Source: Bacteroides sp. OM05-12 (lineage in GTDB: Bacteria; Bacteroidota; Bacteroidia; Bacteroidales; Bacteroidaceae). From it: 64,000 nt of DNA. Location of the stretch: positions 12,599-76,598 of the forward strand of contig NZ_QSUN01000007.1 of the NCBI RefSeq assembly GCF_003438995.1. The letters are read 5' to 3'. The position numbers and the translations under genes were made by a program. Shown here piece after piece: positions 17,570 through 27,137 of this stretch; position 1 is the stretch's first letter, and every line of letters starts with the position of its first letter. The notes below the pieces were generated by a model. It ran no database searches. It was given only the letters and a program-made list of their open reading frames with translations, and had not been told where the DNA came from.

Positions 17570-19573
17570 ATGAAAACACTTAAATATCTATTTTTGCTTG
17601 CAGTCATTCTTTTCGCAGGTAAAGCTAACGCACAAGAATTAAGAACAGAGGTTTTCCCCTTACTTAATCTTGATTATCCCGGACTAGAGAAAGTTAAAGC
17701 TTTGCATGAAGAAGGAAAAGATGCAGATGCGGCAAAAGCGTTACTCACTTATTATCGTCACCGTACTAATGTACACCACCCTGATATTACGGACTTGAGT
17801 AAAGTAAAAATCAGCAAACAAGAGCAGAAGTGGGCAGATGATGCATTAGAACATACATTCTTTGTACACAAAGGATATCAACCATCGTTCAATTACGGAA
17901 AAGATATTAACTGGCAATACTGGCCGGTTAAAGACAATGAACTGCGTTGGCAGCTCCATCGTCATAAATGGTTTACTCCAATGGGGAAAGCATATCGCGT
18001 ATCCGGTGATGAGAAATATGCCAAAGAATGGGTATATCAATACATGGACTGGATCAAAAAAAATCCGTTGGTGAAGGTTAAAAAAGATGAGTATGAACTA
18101 GTCAGCGATGGAGAAATTAAAGGCGCGGCAGAAAATGTTCGCTTTGCATGGCGTCCATTAGAAGTAAGTAACCGCCTGCAAGACCAAACAGGGCAGTTCC
18201 TCTATTTTGTAGATTCTCCTAATTTCACACCTGAATTCCTGACCGAATTCCTGGTAAATTACCATAAACATGCTGTTCATATCCTGAGTAACTATTCAGA
18301 TCAAGGGAATCATCTCTTGTTCGAAGCACAACGTATGCTTTATGCCGGAGCATTCTTTCCGGAATTCAAAGATGCTATGTCATGGAGAAAAAGTGGGATT
18401 GATATTCTAAATAGAGAAATAGACGTACAGGTTTATGATGACGGAGGCCAGTTTGAACTTGATCCACACTACCACCTTGCTGCTATCAACATATTCTATA
18501 AAGCAATACAAGTTGCTGACGTAAACGGATTCAAGAACGAATTTCCTCAACATTACTTGGATATGGTAGAAAAAATGATCATGATTTACATGAATCTTTG
18601 TTTTCCTGATTATACCAATCCTTGTTTCAGCGATGCTAAGATTACAACAAAAAACGAAGTAATCAAAGACTTCAAGAAATGGTCTAAAGTATATCCTAAA
18701 AACCCATATATCAAATACTTTGCAACAGATGGCAAGAAAGGCGAATTACCTCCGTACTTATCCAAAGCATTTAAAACTTCCGGATTCTTTATCTTCCGTA
18801 ACGCATGGACTGATCCAGCAACAGTTATGGTTGTAAAAGCCGGTCCTAAAGCTTTTTGGCATTGCCAACCGGATAATGGAACATTCGAATTATGGATGAA
18901 TGGAAAGAATTTATTTCCGGATTCAGGGAGCTATGTATACGCCGGTGATGATGAAGTAATGAAGTGGAGGAACTGGTTCCGCCAGACAATGGTACACAAC
19001 ACGTTAACATTAGACAACAAGAACCTGGAAACGACAAATTCCAAGACATTACTTTGGGATGGTGAAAGCAAGACGCAGATATTGGTTACAGAAAATGAAA
19101 GTTACAAAGATCTGAAGCACAGACGTTCTATTTTCTTTGTCGATAACAAATTCTTTGTAATCGTAGACGAAGCTATAGGTTCGGCTAAAGGAAATGTAGA
19201 TGTTCACTTCCAATTATGTGAGGGTAAAGTAAATTTAGACTTAAAGAATAACGCTCTGACAAGTGCATTTGAAGGTAACAGTAATGTGACATTGCAATGT
19301 TTTGGTTCTAAAGAAATGACCATGAAACCTGAAGAAGGTTGGCGTTCAACAGCCTATCGTAAAAAAGTAGAACGTACAGCTGTCGCTTTCAATGTAAACA
19401 AAGACAGCGACGAGGCTGTCCGTTACATTACAGTTATTTATCCTGTAAATGATGGAAAAGCCCCGAAGATTTCTGCAGAATTCAAGAACAAGAAATTCGA
19501 TGAAAACGCTCTGGAGCTCAATGTTAAAATTGACAAACAAAAATACAACCTTAACTATCTGCTAAACCGTTAA
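17570..19573 (+). CDS. PL12 heparinase-III-type heparan sulfate lyase
   Basis: 667 residues, signal peptide ending in ANAQE, presumably periplasmic. It has an N-terminal alpha-toroid (to about residue 390) and a C-terminal beta-sandwich (heparinase II/III-like, from about 400). The catalytic set known for Pedobacter heparinase III (Asn240, Tyr294, His424) is matched by Asn247 (SDQGNHL), Tyr301 (DPHYHL) and His431 (AFWHCQPDNG) with identical spacing of 54 and 130 residues. This family cleaves low-sulfated heparan sulfate by beta-elimination, giving the unsaturated ends that GH88 processes. The enzyme therefore fixes heparan sulfate as one likely substrate of the locus. Confidence 0.95.
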   Translation: MKTLKYLFLLAVILFAGKANAQELRTEVFPLLNLDYPGLEKVKALHEEGKDADAAKALLTYYRHRTNVHHPDITDLSKVKISKQEQKWADDALEHTFFVHKGYQPSFNYGKDINWQYWPVKDNELRWQLHRHKWFTPMGKAYRVSGDEKYAKEWVYQYMDWIKKNPLVKVKKDEYELVSDGEIKGAAENVRFAWRPLEVSNRLQDQTGQFLYFVDSPNFTPEFLTEFLVNYHKHAVHILSNYSDQGNHLLFEAQRMLYAGAFFPEFKDAMSWRKSGIDILNREIDVQVYDDGGQFELDPHYHLAAINIFYKAIQVADVNGFKNEFPQHYLDMVEKMIMIYMNLCFPDYTNPCFSDAKITTKNEVIKDFKKWSKVYPKNPYIKYFATDGKKGELPPYLSKAFKTSGFFIFRNAWTDPATVMVVKAGPKAFWHCQPDNGTFELWMNGKNLFPDSGSYVYAGDDEVMKWRNWFRQTMVHNTLTLDNKNLETTNSKTLLWDGESKTQILVTENESYKDLKHRRSIFFVDNKFFVIVDEAIGSAKGNVDVHFQLCEGKVNLDLKNNALTSAFEGNSNVTLQCFGSKEMTMKPEEGWRSTAYRKKVERTAVAFNVNKDSDEAVRYITVIYPVNDGKAPKISAEFKNKKFDENALELNVKIDKQKYNLNYLLNR

Positions 19574-19584
19574 AAGGTGAAGCA

Positions 19585-19617
19585 CCTTCCACAGGAAATA
19601 AGATTTCCTGTGGAAGG
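19585..19617 (+). terminator. Intercistronic hairpin between PL12 and PL8
   Basis: CCTTCCACAGGAAAT (19585-19599) pairs perfectly with ATTTCCTGTGGAAGG (19603-19617) around a 3-base loop. The T-tract is poor (ATATTACAA), so partial termination or mRNA protection is as likely as full termination. Confidence 0.6.
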
Positions 19618-19650
19618 ATATTACAATTAAAATATCATATTCCTGAAACT

Positions 19651-22600
19651 ATGAGAAGGCACATTCTAAATATAGTTCTATTTGCATTATTAGCACTTCC
19701 TCTAACTACAATCAATGCAGATAGTCTTTATTCTTTTGAAGGTAATATACCTACAGGCTGGAACGCATCCAAAGGTATACTTAGTATTAGTCAGGAAAAA
19801 GCAAAATTAGGAAAATCATCGCTATGCTGGGACTGGAATGCAGGAAGCATATTAACTGTTACAGATTCCAACATCACAAGTACATCTTCTGATAAAAAAG
19901 GAGGCATAAGACTTTGGATATATAATGACACACCGACAAACGCTTCCATTATAATAAACTTTCAAAAAACAAATAACAACAATTGCTGTAGTCTACCGAT
20001 AAAATTAAACTTTGAAGGTTGGAGATGCATTTGGGCGGAATATGTCAACGATATGGGATTACCCGACACGGACAAAGGTAACATTTCTATAATGAAAATA
20101 TGTGCTCCGAAGGAAGGAAGCGGAAGATTGTTCTTTGACTTCTTTGAGTTTACAAGTAATGTATCCTGGGAGAAAATGTCAGACTTCCAATATACCGTAA
20201 ACGAGAACAAAGGTATAGATAGTTATCTGGAAGTACGTAATATACCAAATCCAAGTCCAATGCCACCTACTAATGCTCAAAAAGCGGCATTTATAGAAAT
20301 AGAAAAAAGATTGGATAATTGGTATTTGGGAAATGATAAATATAACAGTAATTCCATTTATAAACAACGGGATAAATCTATCACATCATACATAAGCAAA
20401 GGAATAAACAGAGAATATACAATCAACAATAACGGTACCATACGCATCAATACCGGAACGTCAAGCAAACCTGTTATCAAAGAATCAGGTCTACTCCCCT
20501 ACGACCATTATCATAATAAACAAATAGATGGTGCCACAGTAGTCAGTTCTCGTGATATTGGTGAAAACCTCATGATACAACTGGCTTATGATTATAAAAA
20601 GAATGGTAATACTACCAGCAAAGATAAAGTTCTTGAACTCCTTAACTGGTATTATGACCAAGGATGGGCAGACGGCAGTTCACTAGGAACACTCCGTTTT
20701 GAAATGCTACGTAGTGCCGGTTATTTCCATTCAGCATTCATGCTACGAAAAGAATTGGATACTGATTTAGCAAGAAAAATATCCGATGCTGAACGCTGGT
20801 TCACCAGATTCGGGACTACATATATTACGCCTGAGAATCCGGGAGAACTGGCCGATTATATCCGTGCACTAGCTATTCCCAAATTATTCTATGCATTAAC
20901 TCTTAGTGACGAGGGAGAACGGACAACAGCTCTGATTTCATTTCAAAACTACATGAATAATGCATTGGCACATGCTCAAGGATATCTTGGCTCGCTAAAG
21001 CCAGATGGTTCGGGTTATCATCACCACGGACCATATTATAGTGCTTATTACCCCCAAGTATTATATGTTGGGTGTTTCCTATACTATATTTTGCACGATA
21101 CCCCGTTTGCCTTGAACGAAGAAAGTTATCAAAATCTAAAAGAAGCCATATTGAATTTTCGGTTTCTTAGTGCAATATACAATATACCCGGAGCTACGGG
21201 AGGTCGCTTTCCACACCAAACAGAGATTTTACAGCAATTAATTCCGGCATTTGCTTACCTCGCTTTATCTAAGAATGATGCAGAAGTCATTGCAGCTGTC
21301 AAACGCTTATGGAATCCCGAGAATGAAATTGTAAAAGATTACATCAGCAGTGCAAAGACCGATATCTGTTATTGCACTACTTATGGCGAAATAGCCGCCA
21401 TATTAGATGCGGAAGCTCTCAACGGCGAGGCTGAGAAAAATCCAACAGGCACGAAATATATGCCATACTCCGGCTTACTAATCGTACGACAACCGGAATG
21501 GGTATTTACAATAAAAGGATTCAGCAGTTACATCTGGGATTATGAAAGCTCCGGTACGGAAAATATATACGGGCGTTATCTTAGCTATGGAAATATAGAG
21601 TACACCGATTTAATAAACGGATATCGCAGTTGTAAACTAACTGTTGATGAAACGAAGAATAACGAAACATGGGATTGGAGAAATATTCCGGGAACGACAG
21701 TCAGATATATTTCCGATGAGGATTTAGACTACAATGTTTTAAGTAAGCACCGTAATTTCTCTGATGAAACTTTTTTGGGAGGAATTGGATTTGATGATAA
21801 TCACGCCATGTTTACCAATAAAATACATGATAAAGAAATAAGTGGAACATTCCGTGCCGACAAATCCATTTTCGTATTCGGAAATGTAGTATACTGCATG
21901 GGAAGTAACATTACAGATACCAAAAATGCACCTTATTTCTGTACCACTTTATTTCAGAATAATATCCAAAATAATAGTGCTATTACTGTAAACGGACAAA
22001 GCGTAACTAAAGAAATGACGTCCGACAAAAATCCCCTCATTAAGGATAATTTTGGTAATGCATATATTGTTGACGGTAAAGTGCAATTTAAAATGAACGA
22101 TAATTATTGTACCGCATTCATTAATCACGGTACAGACATATCTACTCCACAAAGCTATAATTACACATGGTTGATTAAACCGACGGACGAACAAGTCACA
22201 CAATACAAAATTAATCAACCTATTAAAGTACTAAGGCAAGATAAAACAGCTCATGCCATTTATCATTTAGATGACAAAATATTGGCGGCTTCTATTTTCG
22301 AAAAAGATAAAGAAGTAGATATTTGTAACATACATAAAGTAAACATTCCTTTATTAGTCATGACTAAAGAATGTGACGGAACGACTGAAGTAGCTTTCAG
22401 CAATCCCGACATGAATAGACCAAGCGCAGCTAATAATGACCAGATTGACGAAGAAATAGAAAAAGCGGAGAGTACAGTATCCGAAATCCTTATTGAGCTT
22501 AATGGAGTTTATACAAAATCAAAAGAGGATAACAGTGAAATATCTGTCAGTAGCCAGAATGGTATTAGCACTCTTTATTACCCGACTGCTCGTGATGGTA

Positions 22601-22884
22601 AAACCTATCGTGTAAAACTAAACAACGGCAGTACCAACAATTGCGATAAAAACATAAATAAAACAACCATTCACACATTTATATCAAATGATCAATGCAA
22701 CATACTGCTATCAGAGACAAAAGAATACGCATGGACATTAATGGATATTAGCGGAAAAACGATCCGTACCGGAAGAGAGAGTAACAAAAAAACAGTCATA
22801 AACATTAAATCTCTGTCCAATGGCATATATTTCTTGAAGATAACGATAGATAATGAACAACAAATATTCAAATTAAATAAATAA
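19651..22884 (+). CDS. Chondroitinase-ABC-type PL8 lyase
   Basis: 1077 residues, signal peptide ending in INA. Residues about 24-190 match the jelly-roll N-terminal domain of chondroitinase ABC (SLYSFEGNIPTGW..., SSLCWDW). Then come the alpha-toroid and the beta-sandwich with the family signature ETWDWRNIPGTT. The catalytic residues of Proteus chondroitinase ABC I (His501, Tyr508, Arg560, Glu653) correspond to His459, Tyr466, Arg519 (GGRFPHQ) and Glu632 with near-identical spacing. The last 70 residues form a sorting-type domain (AWTLMDISGKTI...GIYFLKI). Expected substrates are chondroitin/dermatan sulfate or hyaluronan, which is odd inside a heparan-type operon. It ends 8 bases before the sulfatase gene. 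Confidence 0.92.
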   Translation: MRRHILNIVLFALLALPLTTINADSLYSFEGNIPTGWNASKGILSISQEKAKLGKSSLCWDWNAGSILTVTDSNITSTSSDKKGGIRLWIYNDTPTNASIIINFQKTNNNNCCSLPIKLNFEGWRCIWAEYVNDMGLPDTDKGNISIMKICAPKEGSGRLFFDFFEFTSNVSWEKMSDFQYTVNENKGIDSYLEVRNIPNPSPMPPTNAQKAAFIEIEKRLDNWYLGNDKYNSNSIYKQRDKSITSYISKGINREYTINNNGTIRINTGTSSKPVIKESGLLPYDHYHNKQIDGATVVSSRDIGENLMIQLAYDYKKNGNTTSKDKVLELLNWYYDQGWADGSSLGTLRFEMLRSAGYFHSAFMLRKELDTDLARKISDAERWFTRFGTTYITPENPGELADYIRALAIPKLFYALTLSDEGERTTALISFQNYMNNALAHAQGYLGSLKPDGSGYHHHGPYYSAYYPQVLYVGCFLYYILHDTPFALNEESYQNLKEAILNFRFLSAIYNIPGATGGRFPHQTEILQQLIPAFAYLALSKNDAEVIAAVKRLWNPENEIVKDYISSAKTDICYCTTYGEIAAILDAEALNGEAEKNPTGTKYMPYSGLLIVRQPEWVFTIKGFSSYIWDYESSGTENIYGRYLSYGNIEYTDLINGYRSCKLTVDETKNNETWDWRNIPGTTVRYISDEDLDYNVLSKHRNFSDETFLGGIGFDDNHAMFTNKIHDKEISGTFRADKSIFVFGNVVYCMGSNITDTKNAPYFCTTLFQNNIQNNSAITVNGQSVTKEMTSDKNPLIKDNFGNAYIVDGKVQFKMNDNYCTAFINHGTDISTPQSYNYTWLIKPTDEQVTQYKINQPIKVLRQDKTAHAIYHLDDKILAASIFEKDKEVDICNIHKVNIPLLVMTKECDGTTEVAFSNPDMNRPSAANNDQIDEEIEKAESTVSEILIELNGVYTKSKEDNSEISVSSQNGISTLYYPTARDGKTYRVKLNNGSTNNCDKNINKTTIHTFISNDQCNILLSETKEYAWTLMDISGKTIRTGRESNKKTVINIKSLSNGIYFLKITIDNEQQIFKLNK

Positions 22885-22892
22885 GACATATC

Positions 22893-24503
22893 ATGAGAAC
22901 AAATCAAACCGCATTATTAATCCCGCTTACCGCATTAACACTTGCTTCATGCGGCGGGGACAAAAAAGAGGTCAAGCGCCCTAATATAATATTTATGATG
23001 ACGGACGACCACACAACACAAGCAATGTCTTGTTACGGTGGCAACCTGATTCAAACACCTAATATGGATCGTATAGCCGATGAAGGTATTCGTATGGATA
23101 ACTGTTATGCGGTAAATGCACTATCCGGTCCTTCGAGAGCTTGTATCCTCACAGGCAAGTTCAGCCACATAAACGGTTTCACGGACAACGCATGCAGATT
23201 TGACGGTAACCAACAGACTTTCCCAAAATTGCTACAGAAAGCCGGTTACCAAACTGCTATGATAGGAAAGTGGCATCTTATTTCCGAACCGCAAGGCTTC
23301 GATTTTTGGAGCATTCTCAGCGGACAAGAAGAACAAGGCGATTATTATCAGCCCGACTTCCACGAGATGGGTAAAGAAATACAAGAACAAGGATACGTCA
23401 CTGACATCATCACAGACAAAGCCATCCAATGGTTGGAAGGACGCGACAAGAACAAACCTTTTATGATGATGTATCATCAAAAGGCTCCGCATCGCGATTG
23501 GATGCCTGCACAACGTTACTTGGGTATTTTCAATAATACGACTTTCCCGGAACCGTCCAATTTATTTGATAATTATGACGGACGTGGCCGTGCTGCCCAC
23601 GAACAAGATATGAGTATTGCCCATACACTACGGGATGATTGGGATTTGAAATTATTAAAGCATAATGAGATATTGGCATTACCGGACAGCAACAAGTTCA
23701 AACAAGTGTATATGCGCATGACTCCCGCAGAGCAGGAAAAGTGGGATTCAGCTTATGCACAACGAATTACAGAATACCGCAAAGGAAACATGAATGAAAA
23801 AGAACTCATCAGCTGGAAGTACCAACAATATATGCGCGATTATCTGGCAACAGTATTAGCTGTCGATGAGAATATTGGACGCCTTTTAAAATACTTGGAA
23901 GAAATAGGAGAATTAGATAACACAATCATTGTTTATACTTCCGACCAGGGATTCTTCTTGGGTGAACATGGTTGGTTTGACAAACGTTTCATGTACGAGG
24001 AATGTCAACGTATGCCATTTATCATCCGTTACCCTAAAGCTATCAAAGCAAGAAGCACTTCAAACGCTATTTGCATGAATGTAGATTTCGCTCCTACTTT
24101 CCTCGATTACGCCGGTATAGAAATACCGAAAGATATTCAAGGAATCTCTTTAAAGCCGATATGGGATAACGAAGGCAAAACTCCGGCAAATTGGCGTAGG
24201 GCTGCCTATTATCATTACTATGAATATCCTGCTGAACACATGGTAAAAAGGCATTATGGAATACGTACTCAAGATTTCAAACTAATTCATTTCTATAATG
24301 ATATAGACGAATGGGAAATGTATAATATGAAAACAGATCCTAAGGAAATGAACAATATATATGGTAAACCGGAGTACGCTGAGAAACAGGCCGAACTAAT
24401 GAAACTTCTTGAAGAGACACAGCAACAGTACGGTGACACAGATCCTACAGAGAAAGAAAGAGTGTTGTTTCATGGTGACCGCCGTTATCAGGAAAGACAT
24501 TAA
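22893..24503 (+). CDS. Serine-type formylglycine sulfatase, lipoprotein (probably S1_11, glucosamine 6-O-sulfatase type)
   Basis: 536 residues, lipobox LASC (Cys20). The sulfatase signature is SGPSRACILTG, so Ser78 is the residue converted to formylglycine, which needs an anaerobic radical-SAM maturase (anSME) encoded elsewhere. Asp38/Asp39 (MTDDH) and the later TSDQGFFLGEHGWFDKR supply calcium and sulfate-binding residues. The sequence resembles, from memory, the 6-O-sulfatase of the B. thetaiotaomicron heparin locus (S1_11), which desulfates glucosamine after lyase and GH88 action. Subfamily and positional specificity are inferred, not proven. Confidence 0.92.
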   Translation: MRTNQTALLIPLTALTLASCGGDKKEVKRPNIIFMMTDDHTTQAMSCYGGNLIQTPNMDRIADEGIRMDNCYAVNALSGPSRACILTGKFSHINGFTDNACRFDGNQQTFPKLLQKAGYQTAMIGKWHLISEPQGFDFWSILSGQEEQGDYYQPDFHEMGKEIQEQGYVTDIITDKAIQWLEGRDKNKPFMMMYHQKAPHRDWMPAQRYLGIFNNTTFPEPSNLFDNYDGRGRAAHEQDMSIAHTLRDDWDLKLLKHNEILALPDSNKFKQVYMRMTPAEQEKWDSAYAQRITEYRKGNMNEKELISWKYQQYMRDYLATVLAVDENIGRLLKYLEEIGELDNTIIVYTSDQGFFLGEHGWFDKRFMYEECQRMPFIIRYPKAIKARSTSNAICMNVDFAPTFLDYAGIEIPKDIQGISLKPIWDNEGKTPANWRRAAYYHYYEYPAEHMVKRHYGIRTQDFKLIHFYNDIDEWEMYNMKTDPKEMNNIYGKPEYAEKQAELMKLLEETQQQYGDTDPTEKERVLFHGDRRYQERH

Positions 24504-24558
24504 GATTGTATAACAATAAAATAAAACAGAATAATATCAACTCATAACAATAAATACT

Positions 24559-26187
24559 ATGGATAGAAGAAATTTTTTGCGTAATACCGGCTGGTCTATG
24601 TTAGGATTAGCGGCATCAGGCAGCCTACTGAGCTCATGCATACAAGGAAGTAAAGAAGCAAAAAAGATAATGCCGTCACCAAGTAACCTAAAAATGTTTT
24701 GGGGTGACTTACATAACCACTGCAATATAACTTACGGACACGGAGATATGCGCGATGCATTCGAAGCGGCAAAAGGTCAACTTGATTTTGTCAGTGTTAC
24801 TCCTCATGCCATGTGGCCGGATATTCCGGGGGCTGACGATCCTCGCTTAAAATGGGTAATAGATTACCATACCGGTGCTTTCAAGCGTTTGCGGAACGGT
24901 AATTACGATAAGTACATTGCCATGACAAAGGAATATAATAAGGAAGGGGAATTCCTGACCTTTACAGGATATGAGTGTCACAGTATGGAACATGGTGACC
25001 ATGTTGCATTATGGCATGACATTGATGTTCCTTTGGTAGAATGTACTTCAGTAGAAGACTGGAAACAGAAACTGAAAAATGAAAAAGTATTCATCACTCC
25101 TCACCATATGGGTTACCAAGAAGGTTATCGTGGATATAATTGGAAATTCTTTACCGAAGGCGACCAAACTCCATTTGTCGAGATGTATTCCCGCCACGGA
25201 CTGGCAGAAAGCGATATGGGAGATTATCCATATCTTCACGATATGGGTCCACGTCATTGGGAAGGTACTATCCAGTATGGCTTGGAACAAGGTCACAAAT
25301 TTGGTATTATGGGTTCTACCGACCAACATTCCGGCTATCCGGGAAGTTATGGTGACGGACGTATAGGAGTATTAGCCCCTTCTCTCACCCGTGATGCAAT
25401 TTGGGATGCGCTTCGTACACGCCATGTATGCTGTGCTACCGGTGATAAAATCAACATTGATTTCCGCTTGAATGATGCCTTCATGGGAGATGTCGTTCGT
25501 GGTAATAGCCGTCGCATTTATCTGAATGTAGAAGGAGAAAGCTGCATTGACTATATCGACATTATCAAAAACGGCAGGGTATTAGCACGTATGAACGGCC
25601 CTCACATTCCGGTTATGCCTGAAGGCAACAATGTACGTTGCAAAATTAAAATGGAATTCGGATGGAACCGCGAAGAGCAATACGTACACTGGCAGGGGAA
25701 ATTAGGTATAGATAAAGGTGTAATCAATAACGTTATCCCATGTTTCCGTGGGGCGGCTTTCACTTCTCCGCAAGAAGGAGAGACTGAGTTTCATACACAT
25801 GTCAACCGCATCCTTTCCACCAATGACAAAGAAACGGAACTTGACTTATATACCAGCAAGAACCCCAATACAACAACCCCAGCCACACAAGCTGTTATCT
25901 TAGACGTTACAATGCCAAAAGACGGCAAGATTACTGCCGAATTTAACGGAAAGAAGTTCAAGCATACACTTGGCGAACTATTGGAAGGATCGCAAACTCA
26001 TTTTATGATCGGTTGGTTAAGTGAAGCCATCCTGTTCAACCGTGCCATGCCTGAAAGTAGCTTTACTTTCGAACATTATATGGAAGATACAGAACCGGAA
26101 CGTGATACTGATTATTATTACGTTAGAGTGAGACAAAAGGATCAGCAATGGGCATTCAGCTCGCCAATCTGGGCAGAAAGGGTTTAA
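24559..26187 (+). CDS. Tat-exported lipoprotein with DUF3604/PHP-like metal hydrolase domain
   Basis: 542 residues. The N-terminus DRRNFLR is a twin-arginine motif followed by a hydrophobic stretch and lipobox LLSSC, so it is exported folded and lipidated. The body has PHP-like metal motifs: GDLHNHCN near residue 55, a later SVTPHAMW, TGYECH, then ITPHHMGY and GSTDQHSGYPG, all histidine/aspartate clusters expected to bind two or three metals. A C-terminal beta domain follows (about 310-540). Export through Tat fits cofactor loading in the cytosol. It lies between the sulfatase and a ROK kinase gene and is one base from the latter. Its substrate is unknown; removal of a substituent from a glycosaminoglycan sugar is only a guess. 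Confidence 0.85.
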   Translation: MDRRNFLRNTGWSMLGLAASGSLLSSCIQGSKEAKKIMPSPSNLKMFWGDLHNHCNITYGHGDMRDAFEAAKGQLDFVSVTPHAMWPDIPGADDPRLKWVIDYHTGAFKRLRNGNYDKYIAMTKEYNKEGEFLTFTGYECHSMEHGDHVALWHDIDVPLVECTSVEDWKQKLKNEKVFITPHHMGYQEGYRGYNWKFFTEGDQTPFVEMYSRHGLAESDMGDYPYLHDMGPRHWEGTIQYGLEQGHKFGIMGSTDQHSGYPGSYGDGRIGVLAPSLTRDAIWDALRTRHVCCATGDKINIDFRLNDAFMGDVVRGNSRRIYLNVEGESCIDYIDIIKNGRVLARMNGPHIPVMPEGNNVRCKIKMEFGWNREEQYVHWQGKLGIDKGVINNVIPCFRGAAFTSPQEGETEFHTHVNRILSTNDKETELDLYTSKNPNTTTPATQAVILDVTMPKDGKITAEFNGKKFKHTLGELLEGSQTHFMIGWLSEAILFNRAMPESSFTFEHYMEDTEPERDTDYYYVRVRQKDQQWAFSSPIWAERV

Positions 26188-26188
26188 T

Positions 26189-27133
26189 ATGTTGCACGCA
26201 ATAGGAATAGATTTAGGTGGAACATCTATCAAATACGCATTGATAGACCAACAGGGAAACTTCCTCTTTTCGGGGAAGATTTCCTCCCGCGCAAATGAAT
26301 CGGCAGAAGCTGTTATCAGACAATTGGTAACAGCAGTAAAAACAGTTCAGGACTATGCACTGCGGAAGAACTGTCCGATTAAAGGCGTAGGAATCGGCAC
26401 TCCGGGAATAGCTGATGCAACTAACCGTATGGTACTCGGCGGAGCGGAAAACATCAAAGGATGGGAAAATCTACCGCTGGCCGATATTATGGAAAAAGAA
26501 ACCGGACTACCAACACTGTTAAGTAACGATGCAAACCTGATGGGATTGGGTGAAACGCATTATGGGGCAGGTATGGGATGTACCCATGTGGTATTCCTTA
26601 CCGTAGGAACAGGTATCGGCGGAGCTATCGTCATAGACGGTAAACTTTTCAACGGGTATGCTAATCGAGGTACAGAACTGGGACATGTACCACTGATTGC
26701 CAACGGAGAACCTTGTGCCTGCGGCTCGGTAGGTTGTTTAGAACATTACGCCTCAACTTCCGCCCTAGTACGTAACTTTATACAGCAATACAAAAAAATA
26801 GGAATCTCTTTCAACAGTAATGAAGTAAACGGCGAAAAGATTATCGCACTATATAAAGGAGGTGATACGATAGCAAAAAAATGCCTTGAAGAACATTGTT
26901 CCTATTTAGGGCATGGAATTGCCGGATTTATTAATATCTTTAGCCCGCAAAGAGTCGTTATTGGTGGCGGGTTGTCTGAAGCCGGAGATTTTTATATTGA
27001 TATGGTACGACAGCAGGCTCTCAAGCACGCAATGGCGGATTGTGCAGTAAATACGACCATCATGGCCGCGAAATTAGGGAATAAAGCAGGTAGCATGGGA
27101 GCTGCCTGGATGGTTTTCTCATCAATTGAATAA
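26189..27133 (+). CDS. ROK-family sugar kinase
   Basis: 314 residues. The phosphate-1 loop IDLGGTSIKYALID is at the N-terminus, the catalytic Asp is in LLSNDANLMGLGE, and the ROK signature with a zinc site appears as ELGHVPLIANGEPCACGSVG (broken here only by family wording), with Cys residues in CACGSVGCLEH. It is cytosolic. It starts one base after the PHP gene and ends 4 bases before the MFS gene, so it is translationally coupled. The likely substrate is an amino sugar (GlcNAc or GlcN) released from the glycosaminoglycan. Confidence 0.93.
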   Translation: MLHAIGIDLGGTSIKYALIDQQGNFLFSGKISSRANESAEAVIRQLVTAVKTVQDYALRKNCPIKGVGIGTPGIADATNRMVLGGAENIKGWENLPLADIMEKETGLPTLLSNDANLMGLGETHYGAGMGCTHVVFLTVGTGIGGAIVIDGKLFNGYANRGTELGHVPLIANGEPCACGSVGCLEHYASTSALVRNFIQQYKKIGISFNSNEVNGEKIIALYKGGDTIAKKCLEEHCSYLGHGIAGFINIFSPQRVVIGGGLSEAGDFYIDMVRQQALKHAMADCAVNTTIMAAKLGNKAGSMGAAWMVFSSIE

Positions 27134-27137
27134 GATT

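Noticed and set aside
22893-24503. Cysteine-type sulfatase
   Set aside because: The signature starts with Ser78 (SGPSR), so it is the serine type that needs the radical-SAM maturase.
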